NCBI RefSeq assembly: GCF_014356525.2
Contig: NC_052512.1
Span: 2,483,114-2,547,113, forward strand
DNA length: 64,000 bases
Direction of reading: 5' to 3'
DNA from: Nilaparvata lugens
Lineage: Eukaryota; Arthropoda; Insecta; Hemiptera; Delphacidae
Below the pieces are notes generated by a model that was not told where the DNA came from, did no database searches, and saw nothing but the letters and a program-made list of their open reading frames with translations. Numbering within the stretch: position 1 is the first letter of the stretch; the number at the start of each line of letters is the position of its first letter. Shown in pieces: positions 25,130-34,574 of the stretch. The translations under genes were made by a program, and so were the position numbers.

Positions 25130-25446
25130 ACACAGTTGGCTCAATGGTGGGGGTGACACAGTTGGCTCAATGGTGGGGGTGACACAGTTGGCTCAATGGT
25201 GGGGGTGACACAGTTGGCTCAATGGTGGGGGTGACACAGTTGGCTCAATGGTGGGGGTGACACAGTTGGCTCAATGGTGTGGGGTGACACAGTTGGCTCA
25301 ATGGTGGGGGTGACACAGTTGGCTCAATGGTGGGGGTGACACAGTTGGCTCAATGGTGTGGGGTGACACAGTTGGCTCAATGGTGGGGGTGACACAGTTG
25401 GCTCAATGGTGGGGGTGACACAGTTGGCTCAATGGTGTGGGGTGAC
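25130..25446. repeat. 26/27-bp minisatellite, 12 copies
   Basis: Twelve head-to-tail copies of cacagttggctcaatggtgg plus gggtga. Nine are 26 bp with ggtgggggtg; copies 6, 9 and 12 are 27 bp with ggtgtggggtg. The copies are otherwise essentially identical. The variant at every third position means the right part is three copies of a 79-bp trimer. Strong G/C strand bias. Confidence 0.93.
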
Positions 25447-25775
25447 AGAGCGTCAGGAAAAAATTATGTGCGTTCTGTGGTTTCAGGAAAGCAAATCGGT
25501 TATTACCGTTCAGAGACGTTTTGGTTTAGTTTAGAGTATGGCCGTGTATGCAAGTGAGTTATGTAATATTGATCAACTAAAACGAAGAATTAAAGCCGCA
25601 ATTCAGGGCATCACTCCAGATCGACAATGTATGACGTGGAATTTCTGGATACAGTCTAGATATTTTATATGCAACAAACGTGCTCACGTACAAATTTTTC
25701 CGACTTGTCATGTGTTATAGATAAAACTATTTGAAATTGGCTTTTCAATAAATCAATATCTATGTAAGTACACTA
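25447..25775. other. Flank of the minisatellite, no gene
   Basis: A 60-codon frame at 25538-25720 shows no recognisable motif. I regard it as chance. Confidence 0.4.
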
Positions 25776-26251
25776 AGGTTCAACTCACTCTACCTTGACT
25801 CAAATCGTACGACTCCAGTCGAGGATACTCCAGTCACTCGACCTTGCGACTTTTTTGCTTATTGTCACTACTTCAGTTCCATGCTACTCCATTTCTAACC
25901 ATACCTTATTAAAAATATAAAATCTAATTCGTCACTAGTTTGCATGTAATAGATTTTAAAATAATTATTATGAATATTGTCTTAATTGATTCTTATTGTC
26001 TTATCTAAATTGATAAAAAAAAACATCACTTTCATCAAACATAACTTCACTTTCATTAAAAATGCACGGTACTACGCAACTCAAGTCAAGGCTCGAGGAA
26101 CATGTTGAGTCGACGCTCGACTCAGTCTCACAGTGGCGAGGTCGCGGAGACTAGATTCGACCGGTCTGAGTGTCACCATTTCAAAACACATGCTAGAGAC
26201 TAGAGTCGCAGTCTCTTCTCGACGTGAGTCGCGTAAGTGTGAGTTGAGACT
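25776..26251. mobile_element. MITE family B, complete copy
   Basis: Ends aggttcaactcactctacc and gtgtgagttgagact sit between TA dinucleotides (25774-25775 and 26252-26253). The subterminal regions hold many copies of gactcgag-like motifs (gactccagtcgagg, ctcgactcagtctc), all able to pair. A second copy, split by MITE A, is at 57079-57917. It lies just downstream of the ELL stop codon, within or next to its 3' untranslated region. Confidence 0.82.
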
Positions 26252-26410
26252 TATTCACCTGTGAAATGTGTTTAATAATTTATGCTCATCCTATATTTTC
26301 AGTTAAGAATGGCACATTATCAACGTTGAAAGCTAGCTTACAAACAGAAGAAGGGAATGAGTTTACCTTTAAATTGTGGGGTAGCCCAATACGTGCTGCT
26401 GGTGCTGCTG

Positions 26411-26572
26411 CTATAAGTTTGCCTGCCTGCAGTTCATTGTGTCGTATTCGAGCACCCTCTGTTTGATATGTGACAGCTTATTATGTAGATAGTTGAACCT
26501 TTGCCTGGCACTTTGATAGTCCTTATCTACTTTCACATTATCGTATTGTTCTAGTATCATATTTTTTATAGT
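26411..26572 (-). CDS. ELL: ELL last coding exon, end of occludin/ELL domain
   Basis: Acceptor tttgtttgttgcag opens the exon at 26572; TAG stop at 26413-26411. 53 residues in phase 0, directly continuing SPAWK of the previous exon. The peptide shows FNYLHNKLSHIKQRVLEYD, the most conserved motif of the ELL C-terminal domain (YLHxKLxHIKxxVxEYD). This helical domain binds partners such as EAF-type and super elongation complex factors in other animals. The protein ends a few residues later (CRQANL). Oddity: the acceptor and the first 40 nt of this exon are duplicated about 137 bp upstream (see 26532-26800). The open frame on the opposite strand at 26266-26466 is only a shadow. Confidence 0.93.
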   Translation of the reverse strand, partial: TIKNMILEQYDNVKVDKDYQSARQRFNYLHNKLSHIKQRVLEYDTMNCRQANL

Positions 26573-26800
26573 CTGCAACAAACAAAAAAATTTTCATTGA
26601 TTTACAATAATCGGCCAGTATATACATTATACATTTTTCCCTGAGGATAAAAGCCTACATGAGACTACGTTCACATTATCGTATTGTTCTAATATCATTT
26701 TTTAATAGTCTGGAACAGAGAACATTATATGTAATAATTTACGATAATCCGCTATTATATACATTACATTTGTTTCTAAGGATGATGCCCACATGAGCTC
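26532..26800 (-). repeat. 135-bp tandem duplication covering the last ELL acceptor
   Basis: Copy a (26532-26668) and copy b (26669-26800) align throughout: acattatcgtattgttct, a T-rich run ending atagtc, then intron sequence to ctacatgagac / ccacatgagct. Copy a contains the true exon start at 26572. Copy b has a corresponding acceptor (ctgttccag, exon-like start at 26709), but a one-base loss shifts the frame so that it reads ACT ATT AAA AAA TGA. About 15 percent of positions differ. Confidence 0.82.
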
Positions 26801-27149
26801 CAAGTTTGTCTGTGCGTAATGAGACGGATGATGATGAAGGGTGGTTGTACCTGCAGTTTTAGGTGGGACCCGAACCACCAGGAAGCGATTTTTGAACACA
26901 TAAATGGTATTCAGAGGAGTTCGGCCACTCCTACAACGGAAGTAGCAGGCGCATGCGCATGAGTCTTAACCTATCTTATCAGTGTGACCACGACACCAAC
27001 CGCTTCACGATTTCCAACACAATCAATACCTAGATCACATAATGAAATGACACAAAGTTCATGAATCCTCATTCGGTTTCCAATATTAATTTTGAACAAA
27101 ATGTCGAGATTGAAAATCACTCTTAAATAATTATTATTGAACAAAAATC
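26801..27149. other. ELL intron, unnamed repeat scrap
   Basis: Around 26840-26885 the sequence tgtacctgcagttttaggtg then ggacccgaaccacc looks like part of an interspersed repeat, but I could not assign it. No exon. Confidence 0.35.
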
Positions 27150-27283
27150 CTAATTAAATACTGTAAAATCACCCCGAATACTTCTGCTACTGCAAATATA
27201 TTGACAACAGTGTTAACAGCTAGATGAAAATTCGATGAGAGCTACTATTCAAAAATAATTTGCCAGCCCGGGAATTTGCAGTA
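27150..27283 (-). repeat. tRNA-derived SINE body, minus copy
   Basis: Inverted relative of 38622-38800. Shared pieces on the minus strand: cccgggctggcaaattattt, aatagtagctctcatcgaat, ttttcatctagctgtt, gttgtcaatat, tgcagtagcagaagtattcg. The tRNA-like head is not preserved. Confidence 0.6.
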
Positions 27284-27644
27284 GCACAAGTCTTCTTTAA
27301 TAATAATCATTCATCAATTAGCATTTGAACTAACGCAATTTTTAATTCATTTCCATCTGAACTCTAAAAAAATTTGGTTCTAGCAAATACATGGAATGAA
27401 GAATAAATTGTTTATCCTATACATGGTCGACTGAATGATAGTAAATTTACATTATTTGGGTTATGGTTCGCATACCATGCTGAAACTTAATAATAAACTA
27501 ATGTTTTCACATTATTAAGTCAGTGAGAATGAAAGGACGGCATAGTTGCCAGTTCCCTGTCTCCACCGCCTTCTGTAGATGATAGATAGCAGTAATGAAA
27601 AATATCATAATTTTGTCGATGTAAAAGTAATAAATTATGTTTTT

Positions 27645-28650
27645 GAACGAGCGTTAGCGAGTTTTCACTTTTGACTTACTGCAGGCCAAAGTCCTACAAT
27701 AACTCAAGATGTATGTTCTACAATAACTCAAAAAAGAATTGATCAAATCAGCTTTAAATTTGGAACACGTATTCTTCGAACCCTTTTACAGATCAAGTAT
27801 GTTGGACAACAAAATTGCCTCACTCCTTCGTCCTTTTTCAGGATATAAAAATAACATTGAAAGTGCATAATAAAAAAATTGTTATGATTCATTTCATGCT
27901 CTTACTACAGTTTTTCCATTTATTCATAACATCAGCTGAGGCTATGAATGAATGAATGGAAAAGCTGCCTAGTAATTGCATGCAATGAATTCTTCAGCTG
28001 ACTAAGGACCGAATTAACCAAACTAAAACTTGGTTTGAGCGCCAGTTGATTCTAAATGAACAAAAAATCATGTTACAGAACCAAATCAAAATCATCTGGC
28101 TTAGAACCAAATGCCGCTCAAACCTAGTTTTCGTTTTTGGTAAATTTGGGTAAACATTATAAATCATAACAATTTTTTCTTACGCACTTTCAATATTGGG
28201 GCACTTCCAATGTTATTGTAATGTTACTGAGGCCTTCAGTAAGCCAAGAGTGAGAACTCGCTAACGCTCGTTCAATTAGTGATATTTGTTATAACATTCT
28301 AGTATTTTCATTAGCAAATGGTATTATTTGTGTCAATGTATGAGAACTGCCTTTAAGAGGACTTTATATCCTGAAAAAGGACGAAGGAAGGAGTCAATTT
28401 CGTTGTGCAACGAACTTGACCTGTAAAAAAGGTCGAAGAATACGTGTTCAAAATTTTAAGCTGATTGATCAATTCTTTCCAAAGTTATTGTAGAACATAC
28501 AAACAGACGGACGACTTAGGCCTTCAGTAAGCCAAAAGTGAGAACTCGCTAACGCTCGTTCAATTAGTGATATTTGTTACAACATTCCAGTATTTTCATT
28601 TGCAATGGTATTATTTGCTTCAATGTATGAGAACTGCCTTAAAAGCAAAT
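27645..28650. repeat. Complex fold-back repeat with a direct duplication
   Basis: The left arm (gaacgagcgttagcgagttt at about 27648 to 27885) is matched in inverse order at 28145-28275 and again at 28360-28563. Within it, 28231-28352 and 28521-28645 are a direct repeat (ggccttcagtaagcca, agtgagaactcgctaacgct, ttcaattagtgatatttgtt). A smaller palindrome at about 28012-28140 (aacttggtttgagcg against cgctcaaacctagtttt) is nested inside. Another family copy is at 59550-59705. Lies in the last ELL intron, ending within 40 bp of the exon at 28686. Confidence 0.65.
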
Positions 28651-28685
28651 AGTATTGTTTGATAAACACGAATGAGGCCACTCAC

Positions 28686-28857
28686 TTTCCAGGCGGGCGA
28701 GTCCTTGGGCTCCTTCTTAAGACTCTCCTCGAGGTTGGCGAACTTCCTGGCAACCTTGTCGACTCGCGAGTGCAGCGCCCTGTACTCCATGTAGTTGGTG
28801 TTGAAGTCGGCCTTGTATCGTCTCCTCTCCTCCACCGATTCTATTCTAGGGTAGTCA
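28686..28857 (-). CDS. ELL: ELL exon, start of occludin/ELL domain
   Basis: Acceptor tttgtttgcag, donor gtgagt at 28685. The first base completes a Thr codon from the previous exon. 57 residues: DYPRIESVEERRRYKADF, NYMEYRALHSRVDKVARKF, then a charged stretch ending SPAWK. YP-I-S-E-RRRYK-F-N-Y-EYR-LH-R is the signature start of the occludin/ELL domain. It continues in phase 0 into 26572. A family A MITE starts only about 56 bp upstream of the acceptor, and a fold-back repeat ends about 40 bp past the donor. The exon itself is intact. Confidence 0.93.
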
Positions 28858-28913
28858 CTGCAAACAAACACATTCTCATTATGTCATTTTCCCTCCACCT
28901 ACTACAGTGAGGT

Positions 28914-29195
28914 CCACGTTATAATGGCAGTGGAGAATAACGTTACCGATCTGCCGGTCTTGTCCATGCCTTCTATTGATAAAGGTTTATTAATGTAATA
29001 TTAACTCATTTTAAATAATCAATTATATTTTATTAAGCAAGAAGTTATATTTTCCATAATTAAGATGAAATATTTTGTTAATTATTAATTCTACATTGTT
29101 AAAAGACGATCTGGAAACAGAGCAAAGCTAGAAAGAGATAGCGCTATCCGCTTTGTTGAATAATAGACAAGGATAGCAATACCATTGCTTTACTT
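28914..29195. mobile_element. MITE family A, copy 2, right end missing
   Basis: Begins cagtgaggtccacgttataa and has the internal landmarks, but stops near 29195 (gacaaggatagcaatacc) without the right TIR. It sits in an ELL intron very close to the 28857 splice acceptor. Confidence 0.82.
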
Positions 29196-29319
29196 TACTC
29201 TATAACAGAATGCTAAAGCACAACTATTTTTCTCTAAGGAGTAAAGTAGTCACTTGTTGGGACTAAAATTAAATGCATTTGAATACCATGAAAATTATCT
29301 CTATCAAGACATTTCAGTA

Positions 29320-29322
<3 letters not shown>

Positions 29323-29385
<63 letters not shown>
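29323..29385. repeat. (TA)n microsatellite, about 31 units
   Basis: An uninterrupted AT/TA run inside the ELL intron. The sequence directly after it (tcactcactcactgactgac) begins another interspersed repeat, so this may be that repeat's tail. Confidence 0.95.
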
Positions 29386-29387
<2 letters not shown>

Positions 29388-29780
29388 CGAAATGTCACTC
29401 ACTCACTGACTGACTGACTGACTCACTCGCAGAACTAAAAATCTACCGGACCAAAAACGTTCAAATTCAAATTTGGTAGGTATGTTCAGTTGCCCTTTAG
29501 AGGCGCACTAAGAAATCTTTTGGCAATATTTCAACTCCAAGGGTGGTTTTTAAGGGTTTAAAGTTCATCTTTTAGCATGTATATTCTTCTTATTCTCATA
29601 ATTATAATTGAAAAATATCCATACCATATGTTAATATAGAACTATAATCTAGAGAGAGTACCTCTTCGAAACAGTTGTTAACTGGTAACTAAATTAATAA
29701 TTTTGTCAGGTTGGCATTAAGTTAAGTTGACTTTGTTAGGTTGGCACCAAGTTGGAGATTGAAATGCATTTATCGCGAAA
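29386..29780. repeat. Interspersed repeat beginning with TGAC runs
   Basis: Starts with ctgactgactgactgactca, then cagaactaaaaatctaccgg and a long AT-rich body. The structure suggests the 3' part of a LINE-type repeat, but there is no coding sequence and only one copy in the window. Confidence 0.4.
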
Positions 29781-29789
29781 AAATTGATT

Positions 29790-29990
29790 GGGCACTGCTA
29801 CCTCAATCAGAGCTATTCCTGGGAATATTATATTACCAGCCGTCAGGCTCGCTTCGAACGCCATATCCGTCTAGCCAGACGTTTAGTTTAGTCTGGACCC
29901 CCGACTGGATCGTCCTAACTTCGATCGCCATATCCGTTTAGCCAGACATTTAATCTGGACCCCCGACTGGATCGTCCTAGCATATGATAA
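29790..29990 (-). repeat. Repeat arm with internal duplication, left of the Penelope element
   Basis: Contains ccgtcaggctcgcttcgaac, gccatatccgtctagccaga and ggacccccgactggatcgtc; the last two blocks occur twice about 63 bp apart (at about 29860-29920 and 29930-29980). The inverse of the same blocks is at 31100-31210, on the far side of the Penelope-like element. Confidence 0.65.
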
Positions 29991-30094
29991 ATTTTTTTTT
30001 TTTGTGTAGTTGAGAAGTTGATATTGTGGTAATTATTCATATTGAATGAAAAAGACTAAGAAATTGTCAAAAAACCACTGATTTATTGATAATT

Positions 30095-30134
30095 AGAAAG
30101 ACCGGTTTCGGTTATTACACCATTGTCAATCTCT
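30095..30134 (-). ncRNA. Hammerhead-like core, left terminal repeat
   Basis: The minus strand reads AGAGA-TTGACAA-TGGTGTAATAACC-GAAA-CCGGTC-TTTCT, the same as the copy at 30983-31022, where the layout is described. It is in inverse orientation to that copy because the two terminal repeats are inverted. Confidence 0.4.
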
Positions 30135-30402
30135 GATGAACTAAAACTAAATACAAGAGCAGCAGAATTTATACTAGTAGGCGAGTACTGCTATTGGTCG
30201 AGGGCATGAACGCCTGCCATTGGCCTAGCTAGACAGTCTCCTCCCCCTCAACGGTGTGACAAAATGGCGGCTTAAGCAACAGAATCGCCATGATAATAAA
30301 ATTTACTATTTGGTACAAAATAAGAACCTAGAAAACAAATGTGAAAGATAATAAAACAAATATGTAAATGGAAAAACTATTGACTAATGTATGCTTACAT
30401 GT

Positions 30403-30738
30403 TTATGATAAAACTAAATTCGTAGTGTTGTACTGGTTGAAATGAATCTGGTCATTTAAACTATACTGGGGATTTTCCTTAATTACTCTTGTTATTTCAA
30501 AAGCCTCTAGAATATTCAAAGATCTGCCTTTGTTATTAACATGCAGAAACTCAACATTCTCCTTAACTGTGAACTTGTGATTATTTGTTATCAAATGTTC
30601 TGCAAAGTTAGATTCCCCATTTTGTTTATTCCAATCTCTGATGTGTTCTTTAATTCTACTTTTGAAACTTCTACCAGTCTGACCCACGTAACAAGCATTA
30701 CAATCATCACATTTAACTGGGATGATACATTAGTCAAT
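30403..30738 (-). pseudogene. GIY-YIG endonuclease fragment of a Penelope-like polymerase
   Basis: The minus-strand frame runs from a TAA next to the terminal repeat (about 30739) to a stop at 30403. It encodes IPVKCDDCNACYVGQTGRSF then KSRIKEH, and further NFAEHLITNNH. The C-x2-C-x2-C and YVGQTGR-x-FKSR-x-EH features match the GIY-YIG end of Penelope-type proteins, with the usual GIY replaced by ACYVG. The reverse transcriptase is absent; the truncated frame is joined directly to the terminal repeat at a tgta shared by both arms. It cannot encode an active polymerase. A more decayed relative is at 36047-36274. Confidence 0.82.
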
Positions 30739-30982
30739 AGTTTTTCCATTTACATATTTGTTTTATTATCTTTCACATTTGTCTTCTTGGTTCTTATTTT
30801 GTACCAAATAGTAAATTTTATTATCATGGCGATTCTGTTGCTTAAGCCGCCATTTTGTCACACCGTTGAGGGGGAGGAGACTGTCTAGCTAGGCCAATGG
30901 CAGGCGTTCATGCCCTCGACCAATAGCAGTACTCGCCTACTAGTATAAATTCTGCTGCTCTTGTATTTAGTTTTAGTTTATC

Positions 30983-31022
30983 AGAGATTGACAATGGTGT
31001 AATAACCGAAACCGGTCTTTCT
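30983..31022 (+). ncRNA. Hammerhead-ribozyme-like core in a Penelope terminal repeat
   Basis: The layout fits a minimal type I hammerhead. Stem I: AGAGA (30983-30987) pairs with TTTCT (31018-31022), five pairs with one G-U. Core: TTGACAA (30988-30994), where the consensus is CTGANGA. Stem II: GGT with ACC around a GTAATA loop, preceded by one extra T. GAAA follows (31008-31011). Stem III: AC with GT around CG, then C17 at 31017. The mismatches to consensus are C3 to T and G8 to A. These two bases pair in the active structure, so the pair is kept as U-A. Penelope-like elements are known carriers of minimal hammerheads. Activity is unproven. Confidence 0.42.
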
Positions 31023-31099
31023 AATTATCAATAAATCAGTGGTTTTTTGACAATTTCTTAGTCTTTTTCATTCAATATGATAAAAATGCTCAAATGAAA

Positions 31100-31210
31100 A
31101 ATGCAGGCGAGCGAAGCGAGCCTGCTGATCTCGTTCTTGGACGATCCAGTCGGGGGTCCAGGGGGCGGAGCCCCCTGGCTAGACGGATATGGCGAAGCTA
31201 GCCTGACGGC
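31100..31210 (+). repeat. GC-rich repeat arm, right of the Penelope element
   Basis: Begins gcaggcgagcgaagcgagcc, then gatccagtcgggggtccagg, gggcggagccccctgg and agacggatatggcgaagcta. It is the inverse of 29790-29990. The gcgagcgaagcgagc motif returns inverted at about 61187-61203 and, as gcgagcgatgcgagc, at 63717. Confidence 0.65.
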
Positions 31211-32424
31211 TAGTCCTATTAATAAGATGCGAGTGTCTGTGTGGGAGAGAGACAGAATTATGTTCAGCTGTTGAACTTTTGAGACGTATTATCTGGAAAT
31301 TGTAAATAAACCGACTTGATCAACATTATCTGATTGTTGACATGACCAACGATATGATTTTATTTTTTATTTTAATTACAGTAGCCTACTTGTATCAACA
31401 TTTTCAAAGTTAAACATTATTTTACAGTTCTAAGTGATTAGTGAGTGTTATTTTGTTATTCAATTTGGTTTGTAAACAATCTAAATTAGAACTTTTCTGT
31501 TTTCAAATGTTTGGACTGAAAATTGGACCTGAATTCAAGTATATGGAACATAACCCACTTTTTGGACTATTTAGGAATCAAAATTCGGGAAAGAAACAGT
31601 TTTGGGCTGTGTATATTAGTAGTCCTTTCCCAATCATTTTAAAGAATTGTTTTCTGTATCAATAAATAAATATAAACTATGCTTTTATGCTCTTATGATT
31701 TTGTACTCCGGAGCGAAGCTCGGTGCCCCGATATTAATATTAGTAACCGGTACAGTGACAATATATTCCCATGAAATCTAATGGCATTTTAGTCAGCTGT
31801 TTATATTTTCTGTATTATATTCCTATAAGCCGCCGCTTTATTTGAAAATGACTCTCATCAGGTGAAACATGTTATGCACTAATAAAATATAAAAAGTACG
31901 GGTAAAAGAAACGAGAAGGGGGCGCCAAAAACAATGGATGGACAGCTAGGAGTTGTAGTGACTCTTCAATGGCCGCCTATTGTTATTAAATTTCGACATT
32001 TTTGTGGTCTATCTATTTATTTTTTGATACAATTACAAATCATATGAATATGATCGGGATAGAACAACAGGCATAGCCCAAAACTATTCTGTTCCCAAAT
32101 TTTGATAAATAATAAAATGTCCGAAAAAATAGGTTATGTTCTTACTGAGGAAAATTAAAGTTTACAGTTCTGTCCAAAAATATGAGCTAAAATTTTTGAA
32201 TTTAGAATGATTAAAATACCAAATTATAGTCGAATGTTGCACTTAATATCACCGCACTTTGAATAAATTGTTAAGATTTCCACTATGAAGAATATATTGG
32301 TGGACCAGTCTGATTACTTAAAGGCATTTTCAGCTGTAAACCAGTGGTAGCATACAGTGATTAGATAAACACACACATTACAATCGCTGATGAGTACAAA
32401 TTTAGTCAAACGTACATGGTGTGT
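31211..32424. other. ELL intron with repeat scraps
   Basis: At 31480-31665 an inverted copy of the 5650-5760 repeat (aacccactttttggac, acagttttgggctgtg); at 32060-32140 another partial copy in direct orientation. The open frame at 31441-31665 is this repeat. No exon. Confidence 0.45.
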
Positions 32425-32600
32425 AAAGCCTACATCGATTTTTGGACGTACATTTGTTTGCCGTCCTTATACATTCTACAAGATTGAATGGAACTTAACA
32501 AACACATGATACACATCATATGTTTGCAAAGTAATGTTCAATCTAATAGAATTTAAAAGGAAGCCAAAAAATTGTACGTTCCATAAGCAACGAATTCTAT
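32425..32600. mobile_element. Diverged hairpin MITE
   Basis: The outer sequence cctacatcgatttttggacg matches the flanks of the Harbinger-like element (41590-41620 and, inverted, 43880-43905). The inner sequence has the cacatgatacacatcatatg and caatctaatagaat blocks of the 8151 family, so it may be a relative of both. TIRs are decayed. Confidence 0.4.
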
Positions 32601-33800
32601 GTAACTCAAGTTAGTCCGTTTAGAGCTTGTGAGCAAGCTGAGTTTGATCAAATGAGCCATTGGGAATAATGCAATTACAATAGTACTTGATCATTGATTT
32701 AGAAGCAATAATTGTAGAAAATAAAAATAACAGATGTAAGGTGCATAGTAATAGATAAGTTAGTGCTACCAGCTAGATGAGCCTTCAAGAAACCACAAGA
32801 GGCCACTAATGAGGGAAATGAAGCGGAATCAGAGGAAAATAGAGTATGCTAGTCGAGAGTTAGAGGATGAACCTTTTTGGACCAATAACACATACTGGAT
32901 GATATTTTAATTTTAGTTCAACTGATGAATTTGAATTGACGACGCAGAAGAAAATACTGTTTTATCTTTCAAGTAAAACTAGACAAAACACTGCTGCCTC
33001 CATCACTGTTACCTCGAGTTTTTATTGAGATACGTGCCATCTCTAAAAATGCGTCTCGAACATGCTCCGCACACGCTCCGATCATGAACGTTATGCGAGA
33101 TGTTACGCAATGGTTCGCTAGAGGTTCGAATTATGTTCGAAGGATGATCGCGCGCTTGTCGTATTGCTGACTTTGCTACAACCTAACCTCACAAATGTGA
33201 AACGTTCAATCCAGCTGATCGGGTGACAAAACTAAATAAAATATTCTGACCAGGGGATTGCTGGGTAGCCTAATGATACATAATGTTTATATAAAATAAA
33301 TTGATGATAATTATTATGTTTGTTGCATTTATGTTGATGTTTTTTTACAAAAAATGTCTGTCAATGTTTTGAAAGGTGAAAGGCGTGGTTGGGAGTTTAG
33401 CTTCTTTCTTCTAAATTCTAATATGCTGGTACCTATTATTAAAAATGTTTTTATAATTTTACATTATTTAATTTTGATGATTTAATAACTAATTACTAAT
33501 TTTTATAATTTCATTTGCTAACATAGAGATCGTAACTGATCCAACAAAAACGTTAACCGCGCACGCGCAACTATTGGTTAGTTCGCCCTAGGAACTTGCC
33601 AAGCTTGAGCTCTGTTAAACGCTCTGTTCGCGTTCCGTTCTTGCTCGACCTGCGATCATATAGCGATCTGCTCGAGTAAAGTTCGTTTGCGGAGCAGAGC
33701 GTAAGTCTGTACGCAGCTTAACATTCCCTGTCAAAATATCAATGTTCAGTTGGGCTGACAAGAAGCCAATAGGTTTAGGATCGAGACTATTGTCACTTAC
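32601..33800. other. ELL intron, no exon seen
   Basis: Between 33040 and 33720 there are GC-richer blocks (catgctccgcacacgctccg, gagcagagcgtaagtctgta) that look like the decayed arms of a TIR element. I could not define its borders. Confidence 0.35.
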
Positions 33801-34076
33801 GTTAGGTATTTTGGTTGATTATGGTTGTTGGTGTGAGCGCTGCGATTGGATGTGATGGAGGAAGACTGGTCGTTGCCTCGCCGATTGCTGCTATCACTAT
33901 TGGTGGCTGGTGGCACCGGCGCCGGTGCTGCTGGTCTGTGGTCGGTGTGGTGCGGTGGATAGGAGGGCGAGAACGAAGCGGAAGAGCAGCTGGGAGGGGA
34001 AAGACCATTGGCAGATTGGTTATTATGGTTGGTTATTGGTTGGTTGTTCACGGGTGTTGGTGAGGGCGTTGTCCAC
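33801..34076 (-). CDS. ELL: ELL exon, low-complexity linker
   Basis: Acceptor gtgttatttgcag, donor gtaagt at 33800. 276 nt; the first base completes an Arg codon and two bases remain at the end. Peptide starts WTTPSPTPVNNQPITNHNNQ, continues Ser/Pro/His/Asn-rich and ends NHNQPKYL, then the T codon split with the next exon (giving KYLT-DYPRIES). No folded domain is expected. This is the disordered spacer before the occludin/ELL domain, which varies widely between species. Identification depends on phase and position rather than on sequence identity. The plus-strand frame across it is a shadow. Confidence 0.85.
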
Positions 34077-34574
34077 CTGCAAATAACACTCATTTATCAA
34101 TACAATTTATTTATTTATTTACAATGCAAATGTCACTAATTTAATAACAATGGTAGATAAAATAATAAGGTAGTCCTTGTGCTATTTTTCTTCCAAATTT
34201 TATAGGTGACAAAGTCCAAAATAGCTTAGAATTTCACGTGTACAATTTTTTATAAAATTCTAGTCCAAATAAACATGAAAACTATGAATTTTGAATTTAG
34301 ATGGCTTGAATTATAATAAAATTGATTAGAAATATTCCACTCAATTACCACTTGTAACGAATAATATTGAGTTATTCAAGAAAATTTGGAACCATTGAAG
34401 AAACACAAACTTGTAAACACTATAATTACAAATCTTATAACAACAACTGGGAGTGAGCAACAGGCTCAGCCCAAAACTGCTCTCCTCCAAAAATTTTATT
34501 ATCAGTAACATTTAAAAAGATATAGGTTACCTTTCACTTTCTAGAATTTTCAAGGCAAAAAAACTAGAAACTAT

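Larger units (their letters stand above)
30004..31085 (-). mobile_element. Penelope-like element with inverted terminal repeats
   Basis: Two terminal repeats of about 340 bp lie in inverse orientation (about 30043-30390 and 30735-31085). They share aaagactaagaaattgtc, agaaagaccggtttcggtta, cagcagaatttatactagta, tgaacgcctgccattggcc and aaaatggcggcttaagcaac. Between them is a truncated minus-strand frame for the GIY-YIG endonuclease end of the polymerase. Penelope-like elements are unusual retroelements that couple a reverse transcriptase to GIY-YIG and often carry direct or inverted pseudo-LTRs, as here. Most of the polymerase has been lost. Located in the ELL intron between 33801 and 28857. 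Confidence 0.8.

Noticed and set aside
25130..25446. Regular repeats read as a CRISPR-like array
   Set aside because: There are no unique spacers; units are directly adjacent, and the DNA is clearly eukaryotic. It is a minisatellite.
33797..34093. Overlapping frames on both strands around the ELL linker exon
   Set aside because: Only the minus frame that joins in phase at 34076 and 33801 fits; the others are shadows of a low-complexity exon.
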